The notes under the pieces are model-generated. The model did no database searches and was not told where the DNA came from. It saw only the letters and a program-made list of their open reading frames with translations. DNA of 64,000 nucleotides from an uncultured Gammaproteobacteria bacterium. Lineage in GTDB: Bacteria > Pseudomonadota > Gammaproteobacteria > GCA-002705445 > GCA-002716945. A program made the position numbers and the translations under genes. Shown one piece after another: positions 1 through 11,101 of this stretch; position 1 is the first letter of the stretch; every line of letters starts with the position of its first letter. Where the stretch lies: the NCBI GenBank assembly GCA_902632305.1, contig CACPCG010000001.1, forward strand, positions 124,001 through 188,000, written 5' to 3'.

Positions 1-167
1 TCTGTGGCTTTTAAGTGAGAGCATCTACCTAACATTTCTACATGGGCTTCGGTCACCATAATGTCAGCATCGTATAAAACTATATCAATAGTCAAACTCT
101 GACTAAAATCTAAAACATCCTCATTAATGGCTTTAGCAAACCTACCTGACCAAGTCTTATTCTTCAT
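1..167 (-). CDS. argH: Argininosuccinate lyase, N-terminal fragment (cut by window edge)
   Basis: Translating the minus strand from an ATG at 165-167 gives about 55 residues with the family's opening motif (Lys-Thr-Trp-Ser-Gly-Arg-Phe). This is followed by a stretch ending in Met-Leu-Gly-Arg-Cys, open to the window edge. ArgH splits argininosuccinate into arginine and fumarate, the last step of arginine synthesis, in the cytosol. It is divergent from hemC, an arrangement also seen in pseudomonads (argH / hemC-hemD). Only the first ~12% of the enzyme is present, so the catalytic residues cannot be checked. The N-terminal motif and context make the call good but not certain. Confidence 0.8.
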   Translation of the reverse strand, partial: MKNKTWSGRFAKAINEDVLDFSQSLTIDIVLYDADIMVTEAHVEMLGRCSHLKAT

Positions 168-239
168 AACTATTTCTAAAATGCCAATATTATTGTTTAA
201 TAGTAAGTATAGTATATATCTATTTAAAAAATTACAAAT

Positions 240-1154
240 GTGGAGATTATTATCAAAATAGCAACTAGGAAAAGTCGGCTAGCACTAGCTCAAACACATG
301 AAGTAATAGCTTCATTAGAGAAAACAGGAAAAATAAAAATAGTGGAAACCATTCCAACCGTTACATCTGGAGATAAATTTAAATCAAAGGATTTTAAGTT
401 AAATGGAGGTAAAGGACTTTTCATAAAAGAATTAGAGTCAATGCTTTTGAATGGTGAGGCAGATGTAGCAATACACTCTCTAAAAGATGTGCCGGCAATC
501 TTAGATGACAGATTTGAAATAGTCAGTGTTTTAGAGAGAGAGTGTCCAAATGATGTTTTTATATCAATAAATTATAATGCTATAGAGGACCTTCCTATAA
601 ATAGCACTATTGGAACCTCTAGTCCAAGAAGAGCTGCCCAACTAAGAGCTTTATCAAAGAACTTCAAAGTAAAAGAATTGAGGGGAAACATAGAAACAAG
701 AATAGATAAGCTTCACAACAAGAAATATGATGCGATAATATTAGCTGCGGCAGGGCTCCACAGATTAAATTTAGAGGGAGTGATTAGTCAATATATTTCT
801 GAAGAACATTTTGTCCCTTCAGCAGGCCAAGGCGTTCTGTGCGCTGAGTTTCTTAAAGACAATCAAGATATCAAAAAAATAATGTCATCAGTAAGTGATA
901 ATATCTTGAATACATGTATAAAAGAAGAAAGAAATTTCGTCAGAAAGATGGCTGGTGATTGTATGTCACCAATAGGGGCATATGGAAGAGTTGTGAAGGA
1001 TAGTTTTGAATTAGAGGGATTTGTATCTGATATTAGAGGAGTCAATTACATAAAATCAAAATATGTCTGCGACATAAATAAAGCAAATAATGCTGGTGAA
1101 AAATTAGGAGACATATTTATTAAACAAGGGGCTAAAAAGCTCATAAATTCATGA
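240..1154 (+). CDS. hemC: Hydroxymethylbilane synthase (porphobilinogen deaminase)
   Basis: HemC polymerises four porphobilinogens into hydroxymethylbilane in heme and tetrapyrrole synthesis. The 304-residue length is normal. Visible motifs are the N-terminal Ile-Ala-Thr-Arg-Lys-Ser, His-Ser-Leu-Lys-Asp-Val-Pro (catalytic Asp ~83), Gly-Thr-Ser-Ser-Pro-Arg-Arg (~126-131), and Gly-Asp-Cys-Met-Ser-Pro with Cys241, which holds the dipyrromethane cofactor. The start is GTG at 240; the overlapping ATG at 238 is in another frame and stops at once. It overlaps hemD by 4 bases (ATGA), so the two are translationally coupled. Confidence 0.95.
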   Translation: MEIIIKIATRKSRLALAQTHEVIASLEKTGKIKIVETIPTVTSGDKFKSKDFKLNGGKGLFIKELESMLLNGEADVAIHSLKDVPAILDDRFEIVSVLERECPNDVFISINYNAIEDLPINSTIGTSSPRRAAQLRALSKNFKVKELRGNIETRIDKLHNKKYDAIILAAAGLHRLNLEGVISQYISEEHFVPSAGQGVLCAEFLKDNQDIKKIMSSVSDNILNTCIKEERNFVRKMAGDCMSPIGAYGRVVKDSFELEGFVSDIRGVNYIKSKYVCDINKANNAGEKLGDIFIKQGAKKLINS

Positions 1155-1870
1155 CAAAAATAATCTGCATTTCCACAATAAGCATAATTGATAAAATTAA
1201 AGAATCATTTGAAAATGAAAAATATTCGTTTACAAATAAACCAATCATCAAAATAAAGGTAGCTAAACTAGAAAATAATGTTTTGAAGAATTTCCAAAAC
1301 TATGATTCATATATTTTTCAAAGCAAGAATTCTGTTATATCCATGAGAGAAAATATTAAATATTTTAACAAAAGAAATAATTTTTTTGCTGTCGGAAAAT
1401 ATACTGCTGACATGGTTGAGAATATATTTTCTACTAAGTGTTATTACCCAAAAAATAAGTATTCAAGTCACGATTTAATCTCTGAGTTTAACTTCCATGA
1501 TATATCAGAACAAAACATAGCTATCTTTAAGGGTTCCCATGGATTGTCTCATATCAAAGATTGTCTAGAGGCTAAGAATAATGTGAATGAATTGAATGTC
1601 TATGTAAGAGAAATAGATATAAATCTTATAAAAGATAATGATTTTGATATAAATAAACTTAATATAGTTATATCGATGAGTAATGACGCCTTAAAAGCAT
1701 TTATTAAAAAATATAAACATAAGCTGAAAGATTATGATCTTGCGTTAATCGTTCCAAATAAAAGATTTATAATAGATGAGTGCGATATGTTTAGAAGAAT
1801 AAGAATAATAGATGGCTTGCAAGACATAGGCCAATATACAAAAATAATTAGAGAACTGAATAATGAATAG
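1151..1870 (+). CDS. hemD: Uroporphyrinogen-III synthase
   Basis: HemD cyclises hydroxymethylbilane with inversion of ring D, giving uroporphyrinogen III. The family is highly divergent, but this 239-residue protein has typical landmarks: a Ser-Lys-Asn-Ser-Val stretch around residue 55, Phe-Ala-Val-Gly-Lys-Tyr-Thr-Ala around 77-84, and a later hinge-domain repeat. Its position, overlapping the hemC stop by 4 bases, is the classic hemCD order and carries much of the weight. The protein is rich in Lys, Asn and Ile, as expected in an AT-rich genome. It overlaps the next gene by 8 bases. Confidence 0.88.
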   Translation: MTKIICISTISIIDKIKESFENEKYSFTNKPIIKIKVAKLENNVLKNFQNYDSYIFQSKNSVISMRENIKYFNKRNNFFAVGKYTADMVENIFSTKCYYPKNKYSSHDLISEFNFHDISEQNIAIFKGSHGLSHIKDCLEAKNNVNELNVYVREIDINLIKDNDFDINKLNIVISMSNDALKAFIKKYKHKLKDYDLALIVPNKRFIIDECDMFRRIRIIDGLQDIGQYTKIIRELNNE

Positions 1871-2723
1871 GAATATCATAGTTTTAGCTGGTAGTGGATA
1901 TCTAGGAGATGCAATCAAGAAGATATCCAATAATTATACCTTCGAGAAAATTATTGAGTTCTCAAGAACAAAGAAAATCAACACTAAAAATGATATAGAG
2001 CATTATCAAGTAGATTTTGATAAGGAATTAAAGGCAAATAATTTTAATGATAAAACTTCCATAATATATATGGCTCCACCTAGACAAGATGTCGAAGGAG
2101 ACGTTAGACTACTGAATTTCAGCAAATCTCTGGGATATAATAAAATTAAAAAAATTGTATATATTAGTACGAGTGGAGTCTATGGTGATCATCAAGGAGG
2201 GATTGTTGATGAATCAGCAGAATGTATTCCAATTACTGATAGAGCGAAGAGAAGATTGATTGCTGAGCAGATTATTAGGAACTACTGTGAAAAAACGAAA
2301 AACGAGTTCGTTATTTTAAGAGTTCCAGGGATATACGGCCCTAAAAGATTACCAATAGAACGGATTATAGCTGGAGAGCCGATAATGGAGGAAAATTTGG
2401 CTAAGCCAACAAACTTAATTCATGTTGAGGACTTAGCAAGAATCTCATGGGAAGTTATGGATAGCAGCGTTAAAAATGAAATAATTAATGTCAGTGATGG
2501 AAACCCAACTACGTCAACTAGATATTATATAGAAATATGTAAGATACTGAATCTTCCTGTGCCAAAAACCATTACCTTGAATGAAGCTAAAAAAGTATTT
2601 AGCAAAAAAAGAATGAGCTTCTTTATGGAGTCGAGAGTGTTAAATGTAAAAAAACTAAATCACCTTTTCCCAGATGTTATTAAATATAAAGATTTAAAAG
2701 AAGGCATACAATCATCAATTTGA
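1863..2723 (+). CDS. NAD-dependent epimerase/dehydratase family protein (YeeZ-like)
   Basis: This 286-residue Rossmann-fold protein belongs to the extended SDR/epimerase family. Residues 10-15 (Gly-Ser-Gly-Tyr-Leu-Gly) form the nucleotide-binding loop. A Tyr-Ile-Ser-Thr-Ser-Gly-Val-Tyr-Gly strand lies near residue 100, and Val-Pro-Gly-Ile-Tyr-Gly-Pro lies further on. The usual Tyr-x-x-x-Lys pair is not evident at the expected place (Arg-Ala-Lys-Arg-Arg occurs there), which resembles the YeeZ branch of unknown substrate. It is the third gene of the hemC-hemD operon (8-base overlap) and is convergent with the ParA-like gene. The substrate cannot be inferred. Confidence 0.75.
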   Translation: MNRNIIVLAGSGYLGDAIKKISNNYTFEKIIEFSRTKKINTKNDIEHYQVDFDKELKANNFNDKTSIIYMAPPRQDVEGDVRLLNFSKSLGYNKIKKIVYISTSGVYGDHQGGIVDESAECIPITDRAKRRLIAEQIIRNYCEKTKNEFVILRVPGIYGPKRLPIERIIAGEPIMEENLAKPTNLIHVEDLARISWEVMDSSVKNEIINVSDGNPTTSTRYYIEICKILNLPVPKTITLNEAKKVFSKKRMSFFMESRVLNVKKLNHLFPDVIKYKDLKEGIQSSI

Positions 2724-3338
2724 TTTTATCCAACGAATAAGTGGTTTCCACTCTTCTCTATCTTGAGCCGTCATAGATTCCCCCATCTCAAAGATACCTA
2801 ATCCAGACCTAGCGGATCTAATATAATTTGAATTATCTCTGAATGCTGTAATGTATTTAATTCCCCTCTCCTTTACAAGATATTCATCCAACTCCAAAAA
2901 TATATTAGTATTGGCTCTGCATCTATTAGCAACCAATCCAATCTTAACTCTTTTTCTAATAATTGGGCCCATGGTCCTCAATGACTGAATAAAATCTTTT
3001 GCTGCCCTCATATCTATTGGTGAAGGCATGACAGGAACGATAATCATGTTTGCTTTTTTAATATAATTCTCTAATCTGTTTCCATATAGTGATGCCGGTA
3101 AATCATATATAACAACGGAATCTTTATTTCTTTTTTGTAATTTATTGAACTTAGTCGTCCCATGAATTTTGGGTTTAGATATTGGTCTTAAATTTAGCCA
3201 GTCCATGCTTGATGCTTGTGGGTCTAAATCAACAATAGTAGTGTGAACTTTCTCTTGCGCAAAATAAGCTGCTAAATTTACTGCTAATGTAGACTTGCCA
3301 GATCCACCTTTTGAATTGTAGAACATAATCGTTTTCAT
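2715..3338 (-). CDS. ParA/MinD-like ATPase, small orphan type
   Basis: This 207-residue P-loop ATPase has a deviant Walker A motif at residues 10-17 (Lys-Gly-Gly-Ser-Gly-Lys-Ser-Thr) and Asp-Leu-Asp-Pro-Gln-Ala (A') around 38-43. These place it in the ParA/MinD family of partition or positioning ATPases. It is much shorter than the chromosomal ParA at 16606 and has no ParB-like neighbour, so it is more likely an orphan positioning ATPase (for example for a protein cluster) than the segregation ParA. Its 3' end overlaps the convergent epimerase by 9 bases. The cargo is unknown. Confidence 0.8.
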   Translation of the reverse strand: MKTIMFYNSKGGSGKSTLAVNLAAYFAQEKVHTTIVDLDPQASSMDWLNLRPISKPKIHGTTKFNKLQKRNKDSVVIYDLPASLYGNRLENYIKKANMIIVPVMPSPIDMRAAKDFIQSLRTMGPIIRKRVKIGLVANRCRANTNIFLELDEYLVKERGIKYITAFRDNSNYIRSARSGLGIFEMGESMTAQDREEWKPLIRWIKSN

Positions 3339-3380
3339 TCAGCACCTCTTAGAAATAATAGCAAAGTAATTATCAACAAG

Positions 3381-6592
<3,212 letters not shown>

Positions 6593-6602
6593 CTACTATC
6601 AT

Positions 6603-7715
6603 TTAATCTTCATCAGCTCGGATTATATCTTTATCTAGCTGATATATGGTTCCTTTGGGTTTAACCCTCATGTTAATTACTCTATCTTTAAAAGAGTTTG
6701 GTGCCGAGAGAAAACATTGTTGCTCGGATTCATTAAGTAATTTTACCACAACCTCGAGGTTTTTATTATCTATTCCAAAGAATAAGTCATCCATCAAGAG
6801 TATCGGTTTGTATTTATGTTTCACGTGGAACGTCTCAGATTGAGCTAATGATAAGCATAAATTGAGGATAACTTGCGATGACATTGATGCCATGTCCTTA
6901 ATAGCACCACTTGCAGTTGTTGATATTAACTCAGCACGGTGTGGCCCTACGCTTGTGTAACCGAGCGCAATGTCTCTATTAAGATTGGAATCAAGCACAT
7001 CACTTAAATCACCCTCCCAACCTTTAAAAAAAGATAATCGAGCCTCAGCAATGTCCCGGTAAAGCCCTATTGATTCTTTGTTAACGCGTGTAAGAATACC
7101 AGAAAATGACTGGTACAATATGTTAAAGTAATCTTCACGTCGTTTACTAATCTTCATCGCAAGTTCGATGAGCTTATTCGTCCAAGGGCTAATCACATCA
7201 TAGTTTTTAGTCTTTAACGCCTTGTTTCGCGATACAAGAACGCGGTTATAGTCTTTCAGGGTGCTGTGGTGTTCATGTTCCACGTGAAACACGCCCCAGT
7301 CAAGAAAGTTTCGCCTATGTTCCGATGACTGTGTGAAGATATTCTGATAACCGAAATTCATGGATAGAACTGGAAGAAGCAGAAGAGATTGCTTAGTTGA
7401 GGATGATTTTTCATTGATAAGAAGTTTTTTAGCTGAACTTAGATGCTTTTCTATAGTAATAGACGATTTTAGCGTATTTTGGACACTTTTAATCGAAATT
7501 TGAAAGCTTTTTGACTGATTATTTATAAGAGAGTCTAAATCAACACCCTTAAATGACTTTGATGAAGAAGCTAAGGATATAGACTCTAATATTGTTGTCT
7601 TGCCTGCATTGTTATGCCCCAAAATAAAATTAAGGGATTTGCATGGTTTAAATTGAATAAATTTAATGGATCTTAAATTAATTAGACCAATGTTTGTAAT
7701 TAACACTTCACACAC
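6603..7715 (-). CDS. recF: DNA replication and repair protein RecF
   Basis: RecF is an SMC-like ABC ATPase that loads RecA at gaps with RecO and RecR. The 370-residue length is normal. The Walker A motif is at residues 33-40 (Gly-His-Asn-Asn-Ala-Gly-Lys-Thr) and a Walker B-like Leu-Leu-Met-Asp-Asp-Leu lies in the C-terminal third. It overlaps dnaN by 8 bases and precedes gyrB by 13. The gene also carries two parS-like 16-mers, read as Phe-His-Val-Glu-His and Phe-His-Val-Lys-His in the protein. E. coli RecF lacks the second motif and has only Phe-His at the first. Confidence 0.96.
   Translation of the reverse strand: MCEVLITNIGLINLRSIKFIQFKPCKSLNFILGHNNAGKTTILESISLASSSKSFKGVDLDSLINNQSKSFQISIKSVQNTLKSSITIEKHLSSAKKLLINEKSSSTKQSLLLLPVLSMNFGYQNIFTQSSEHRRNFLDWGVFHVEHEHHSTLKDYNRVLVSRNKALKTKNYDVISPWTNKLIELAMKISKRREDYFNILYQSFSGILTRVNKESIGLYRDIAEARLSFFKGWEGDLSDVLDSNLNRDIALGYTSVGPHRAELISTTASGAIKDMASMSSQVILNLCLSLAQSETFHVKHKYKPILLMDDLFFGIDNKNLEVVVKLLNESEQQCFLSAPNSFKDRVINMRVKPKGTIYQLDKDIIRADED
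6817..6832. promoter_or_regulatory. parS: parS site 1 (ParB-binding), inside recF
   Basis: The sequence TGTTTCACGTGGAACG, read on the other strand, matches the bacterial parS consensus TGTTNCACGTGAAACA at all but the terminal base. It keeps the central CACGTG palindrome and lies about 12 kb from parA-parB on the origin-proximal side. It probably nucleates ParB spreading for origin segregation. Confidence 0.82.
7276..7291. promoter_or_regulatory. parS: parS site 2 (ParB-binding), inside recF
   Basis: The sequence TGTTCCACGTGAAACA is a perfect match to the parS consensus TGTTNCACGTGAAACA. It lies 459 bases from site 1 in the same gene, with parA-parB in the same window. Two near-consensus 16-mers by chance in one gene are very unlikely, so this is a confident centromere-like site. 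Confidence 0.92.
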
Positions 7716-8817
7716 GCATAGGCATAATTATGTATTTACTAGAAGGGTTATTAGAGTTAGCAGAAACTAAACAACCAGAGTCTGGGGACCCAAACCTGAA
7801 TTTCACTTGTTCTGTGTCTATAGCATCTATCACTTCCATAATGTAAGCTAAATTAAACCCAACAGCCATTGGGTCACCCTCATAGGTACAGTCTATGGTG
7901 TCCTCACCCTTTTCTTGCTGGGGGTTAGTTGTAGAGAGGTGTAGCGATGTGGGTTCTAGACCAAGCTTAACCCCTTTGTATTGCTCTGATGATAGAATAG
8001 CCATCTTCTGTAGTGCGGTACGTAAGTCTTCTCGAGAGAGCACAAGCGTGTTGGGGAGGCTATCTGGGAATACTTTTTTATAGTCTGGGTAATTGCCCTC
8101 AATAAGCTTCGTTGTCAAACTATAATTTCCTATAAATACCGTCAAATTCTTATTATTGATGCTAACTTCTGCTAAAATATCTTTATTTTCAGTAAAAAGA
8201 CCAAGTATCTTCTTTAATTCCACAATACCCTTACGAGGCACTATACATGAAGTAGTGAACTTCCCATCATTGGACGTTATTTCACAGTAGGCTAGCCTAT
8301 GACCGTCTGTAGCAACAGCTATCATCCCTGAATCAGTTGGTTCAAAATAAAGACCATTCAGAAAATGCCTGGCATCTTGGTAACCCATAGAAAATGATGT
8401 GTTGTCTATCATCTCTAATAAATCACTTGGTTTAATAGAAAACCGGTCACTACTGTCAAATTCGGATAAAGGAAAATCATCAACTGGAAGAGTTGATACC
8501 TTGAATTTACTTTTACCTCCCTTTATCTCGACAGATTTTTCATCGAACTCTAATGAAGCGTTGGATCCACCTAGCACTTTAAGAATATCTGAGAATTTCT
8601 TTGTTGGTATTGTAGATGATATCTCGCCACCAACACCAACTTCAGAGTTCAAGTAACGAACCTCAACCTCCAAATCACTAGCAATTAATTCTAGTGAACC
8701 ACCACTCAACTTAAATAAAGTATTGCCTAGAATAGGCATTGTTTGTTTTGCGTCTGAAACACTTGATAGAATGCGCATGGGTTTATCGAGAACTTCGGTT
8801 GGTATATTAATAATCAT
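7708..8817 (-). CDS. dnaN: DNA polymerase III beta sliding clamp
   Basis: The 369-residue protein is the ring-shaped processivity clamp for DNA polymerase III. It shows the expected three-domain repeat architecture, with an N-terminal Ile-Leu-Ser-Ser-Val-Ser-Asp-Ala motif, Ala-Thr-Asp-Gly-His-Arg-Leu-Ala in the middle domain, and a C-terminal Ile-Met-Pro-Met-Arg-Val. That terminal stretch lies by the clamp's protein-binding pocket. It sits between dnaA and recF in the standard order and overlaps the recF start by 8 bases. Confidence 0.97.
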   Translation of the reverse strand: MIINIPTEVLDKPMRILSSVSDAKQTMPILGNTLFKLSGGSLELIASDLEVEVRYLNSEVGVGGEISSTIPTKKFSDILKVLGGSNASLEFDEKSVEIKGGKSKFKVSTLPVDDFPLSEFDSSDRFSIKPSDLLEMIDNTSFSMGYQDARHFLNGLYFEPTDSGMIAVATDGHRLAYCEITSNDGKFTTSCIVPRKGIVELKKILGLFTENKDILAEVSINNKNLTVFIGNYSLTTKLIEGNYPDYKKVFPDSLPNTLVLSREDLRTALQKMAILSSEQYKGVKLGLEPTSLHLSTTNPQQEKGEDTIDCTYEGDPMAVGFNLAYIMEVIDAIDTEQVKFRFGSPDSGCLVSANSNNPSSKYIIMPMRV

Positions 8818-8988
8818 ATATAAATTATATATTATTTTTATTATTAAGGATTGTAAAAATTGATTTGGAGTGTCTGTTCGCTTTATTTGTTTGTTGTTAT
8901 ATCGGTAGTGTGGGCTTGGTTAGTGTCTTTTATCTTGTGGAGAGATTGTTAACAAGATTACAAGTTGATTTTATTAACATGTTATCCA
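8818..8988. other. dnaA-dnaN intergenic region, candidate origin-associated segment
   Basis: This 171-base gap is one of the larger ones in the replication block. It is AT-rich next to dnaN and contains one near-DnaA-box, TTATCCACT at 8982-8990 (one mismatch to TTATNCACA), which overlaps the dnaA stop codon. No cluster of boxes is visible here, so calling it oriC would go beyond the sequence. It probably also holds the dnaN promoter. Confidence 0.3.
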
Positions 8989-10293
8989 CTAGTTGTGAAG
9001 AATATGCACGATGTTTTGGTAATCTTGTTCTATAGACGATTCTCTTTGCCTTAGTGCCGCTATTTTTTTGCATGCATGTAGGACGGTGGTGTGGTCTCTT
9101 CCACCAAACGCATCTCCAATGCTTGGTAAACTATGGCTTGTAACCTCTTTGGCAATCGCCATTGCCATGTGCCTAGGCAATGTAACGCTTTTATCTCTTT
9201 TTGCAGATAGGATGTCTGCTACTCGTATTTTGTAGTAGCTGGCGACAGATTTTTGTATGTTTTCGATAGTTATTAATCTTTCTTGTAGCGAAATTAAATC
9301 TTTTAATGTTTCTTTAGTGAATTCTATGGTTATCTCTTCTCTTTTAAATTCTGCGGTTGCTATTAGTCTCCTTAAGCTACCCTCTAATTCTCTAACGTTG
9401 GAATATACATTTTTTGCTAAAAAATATGCTACTTCGTCATTTATAGATGATCCAGCGATTTCAGCTTTTTTATGCAGTATTGCCATTCTTGTTTCAAGAT
9501 CAGGTGGGTCTATCATGACATTCATACCCCACACCAGCCTCGATTTTAGCCTTTCTTCAAGGCCTGATATCTCTTTTGGGTACTTATCTGAGGTCAAGAC
9601 TACTTGTTTCTTGTATTCAAATAGCGAGTTAAATGTGTGAAAAAATTCTTCTTGTGACCTCTCTTTATTAGCAAAAAACTGAATGTCATCGAGCAAAAGC
9701 GCATCTACAGACCTGTAATACTCTTTAAAACTCTCTATTTTGTTCCTTCTTAATGCCGTTACCATATTTTGAACGAACTTTTCTGAATGCAGATAAACAA
9801 CATTCTTGTTTGGATCATTCTTGAGTATTTGGTTCCCTATTGAGTGCAGAAGATGTGTTTTTCCAAGACCAACTCCCCCATAAATATAAAGCGGGTTATA
9901 TTGTCCCAGCTGTTTTACGACAGACACACAAGCAGCCTTAGCAAGCTGGTTTGACTTCCCTTCTACAAAATTCTCAAAAATTAAATCCTTGTTTAAGTTA
10001 TTACTAATCTTTATTTTTACTTCCTGTTTAGCCTTAGGCTCCTGTTTTAACTCTGGCAGCGACAATAAAACCTCTGATACCTTGTTCTCACTCTTGTGTA
10101 TGACCGTCTCCTTAATCAGAACCATGTAATGCCCCTCTATCTCGTCTCTAACATACTTGTTAGGTGCGACAACTTTTAACGTATTACTGATTTGCTCCAC
10201 TTCTAAAGGGTGGAACCAAGTTTTCATCTGTTTTTCAGAGAGGACATCGTTAAATGCTGCTAAACATTGTGTCCATAGCGTCGTTTCAGTCAT
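8989..10293 (-). CDS. dnaA: Chromosomal replication initiator DnaA
   Basis: DnaA binds origin boxes and melts oriC. The 434-residue protein has an N-terminal DnaB-interaction domain, a short linker, and an AAA+ domain with Walker A Gly-Gly-Val-Gly-Leu-Gly-Lys-Thr-His and Walker B Asp-Asp-Ile-Gln-Phe-Phe. The C-terminal DNA-binding domain carries the signature Gly-Gly-Arg-Asp-His-Thr-Thr-Val-Leu-His. It is somewhat shorter than E. coli DnaA (467), mainly in the linker. It is transcribed leftward, divergent from rpmH. Confidence 0.97.
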   Translation of the reverse strand: MTETTLWTQCLAAFNDVLSEKQMKTWFHPLEVEQISNTLKVVAPNKYVRDEIEGHYMVLIKETVIHKSENKVSEVLLSLPELKQEPKAKQEVKIKISNNLNKDLIFENFVEGKSNQLAKAACVSVVKQLGQYNPLYIYGGVGLGKTHLLHSIGNQILKNDPNKNVVYLHSEKFVQNMVTALRRNKIESFKEYYRSVDALLLDDIQFFANKERSQEEFFHTFNSLFEYKKQVVLTSDKYPKEISGLEERLKSRLVWGMNVMIDPPDLETRMAILHKKAEIAGSSINDEVAYFLAKNVYSNVRELEGSLRRLIATAEFKREEITIEFTKETLKDLISLQERLITIENIQKSVASYYKIRVADILSAKRDKSVTLPRHMAMAIAKEVTSHSLPSIGDAFGGRDHTTVLHACKKIAALRQRESSIEQDYQNIVHILHN

Positions 10294-10410
10294 TTGTTAT
10301 TTTTGTTTGGTTTACTTAAACAGTATTGATTATTATCTCATAAAAATAATTAAATAATATATTGACAAAGAAAATTATAATTTGCAGTATACAGTCACGA
10401 GTTAGATATT
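10294..10410. promoter_or_regulatory. dnaA/rpmH divergent promoter region
   Basis: This very AT-rich 117-base gap separates leftward dnaA from rightward rpmH. A TTGACA hexamer at 10362-10367 is a candidate -35 element for the rpmH operon; no good -10 follows at 17 bases. The AT-rich run could act as an unwinding element and the strand switch fits an origin, but no canonical DnaA box is present. Confidence 0.4.
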
Positions 10411-10545
10411 ATGAAAAGAACTTTTCAACCAAGTAACTTAAAACGCAAAAGGAAGCATGGGTTTCGAGCTAGAATGAGCACATCTGCTGGAAGAGCAATA
10501 CTTAGTGCCAGACGTGCTAAAGGACGTGCAGTCCTAAGCGCCTAA
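10411..10545 (+). CDS. rpmH: 50S ribosomal protein L34
   Basis: A 44-residue protein starts Met-Lys-Arg-Thr-Phe-Gln-Pro-Ser and continues through [11 protein letters not shown] to a Gly-Arg-Ala-Val-Leu-Ser-Ala end. This is the full-length, highly basic L34 of the large ribosomal subunit. It is followed after 2 bases by rnpA, the universal rpmH-rnpA pairing. Confidence 0.97.
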   Translation: MKRTFQPSNLKRKRKHGFRARMSTSAGRAILSARRAKGRAVLSA

Positions 10546-10547
10546 AT

Positions 10548-10892
10548 TTGTCAAAGCAAAATCATTTTCTCAAACTCTCTTCACCTAAATATAAACTGTT
10601 TGGGCTAAAGCCCAACTTTACAACATCCCATATCTATGTTTATGTTACTTCTAACAACGCTGGGCGTCCTAGAATCGGCATTAAAGTTACGAAAAAAGCA
10701 GTCTCTCTCGCTGTTGTCAGAAATCTCATTAGAAGAAGGATTTCCGCAAACTTTTTAGAGCAAAAGTTCAATTTCTCAAATGATGTAATAATCGTAATTT
10801 CTAAAAAGATTTTCTCAGAAAAAAAGGAAATCAGTGATATTCTTATGCAAGAATGGAAACAATCAGTACAATATTTAAGAAATTCTTATTAG
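10548..10892 (+). CDS. rnpA: Ribonuclease P protein component
   Basis: This 114-residue basic protein is the partner of the RNase P RNA in trimming tRNA 5' ends. The RNR signature is visible as [10 protein letters not shown] around residues 60-70. The start is TTG at 10548, two bases after the rpmH stop, so it is probably translationally coupled. Its 3' end overlaps yidD by 40 bases, a common arrangement for these genes. Confidence 0.93.
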   Translation: MSKQNHFLKLSSPKYKLFGLKPNFTTSHIYVYVTSNNAGRPRIGIKVTKKAVSLAVVRNLIRRRISANFLEQKFNFSNDVIIVISKKIFSEKKEISDILMQEWKQSVQYLRNSY

Positions 10893-11101
10893 CGCTCATC
10901 TGGGTATACAGTAGTTTTATATCACCGCTTTATGGCAAGTCATGTCGACATATCCCCACTTGTTCTCAATACGCCAGAGAAGCAATTATCCATCATGGAC
11001 CTATTAAAGGAACATATTTATCAATTACGAGAATTTTAAGATGTAGACCAGGTGGGACTAGCGGTTACGATCCAGTTCCAGGAGATAAAATTGAGCAGTA
11101 G
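10853..11101 (+). CDS. yidD: Membrane protein insertion efficiency factor YidD
   Basis: The 82-residue protein has the DUF37/YidD signature: an N-terminal amphipathic helix, Ser-Pro-Leu-Tyr-Gly-x-x-Cys-Arg-x-x-Pro-Thr-Cys-Ser-Gln-Tyr, and Arg-Cys-Arg-Pro-Gly-Gly with a following Asp-Pro-Val-Pro. It assists YidC/Sec membrane insertion at the inner face of the membrane. It overlaps rnpA by 40 bases and yidC by 11. Confidence 0.94.
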   Translation: METISTIFKKFLLALIWVYSSFISPLYGKSCRHIPTCSQYAREAIIHHGPIKGTYLSITRILRCRPGGTSGYDPVPGDKIEQ

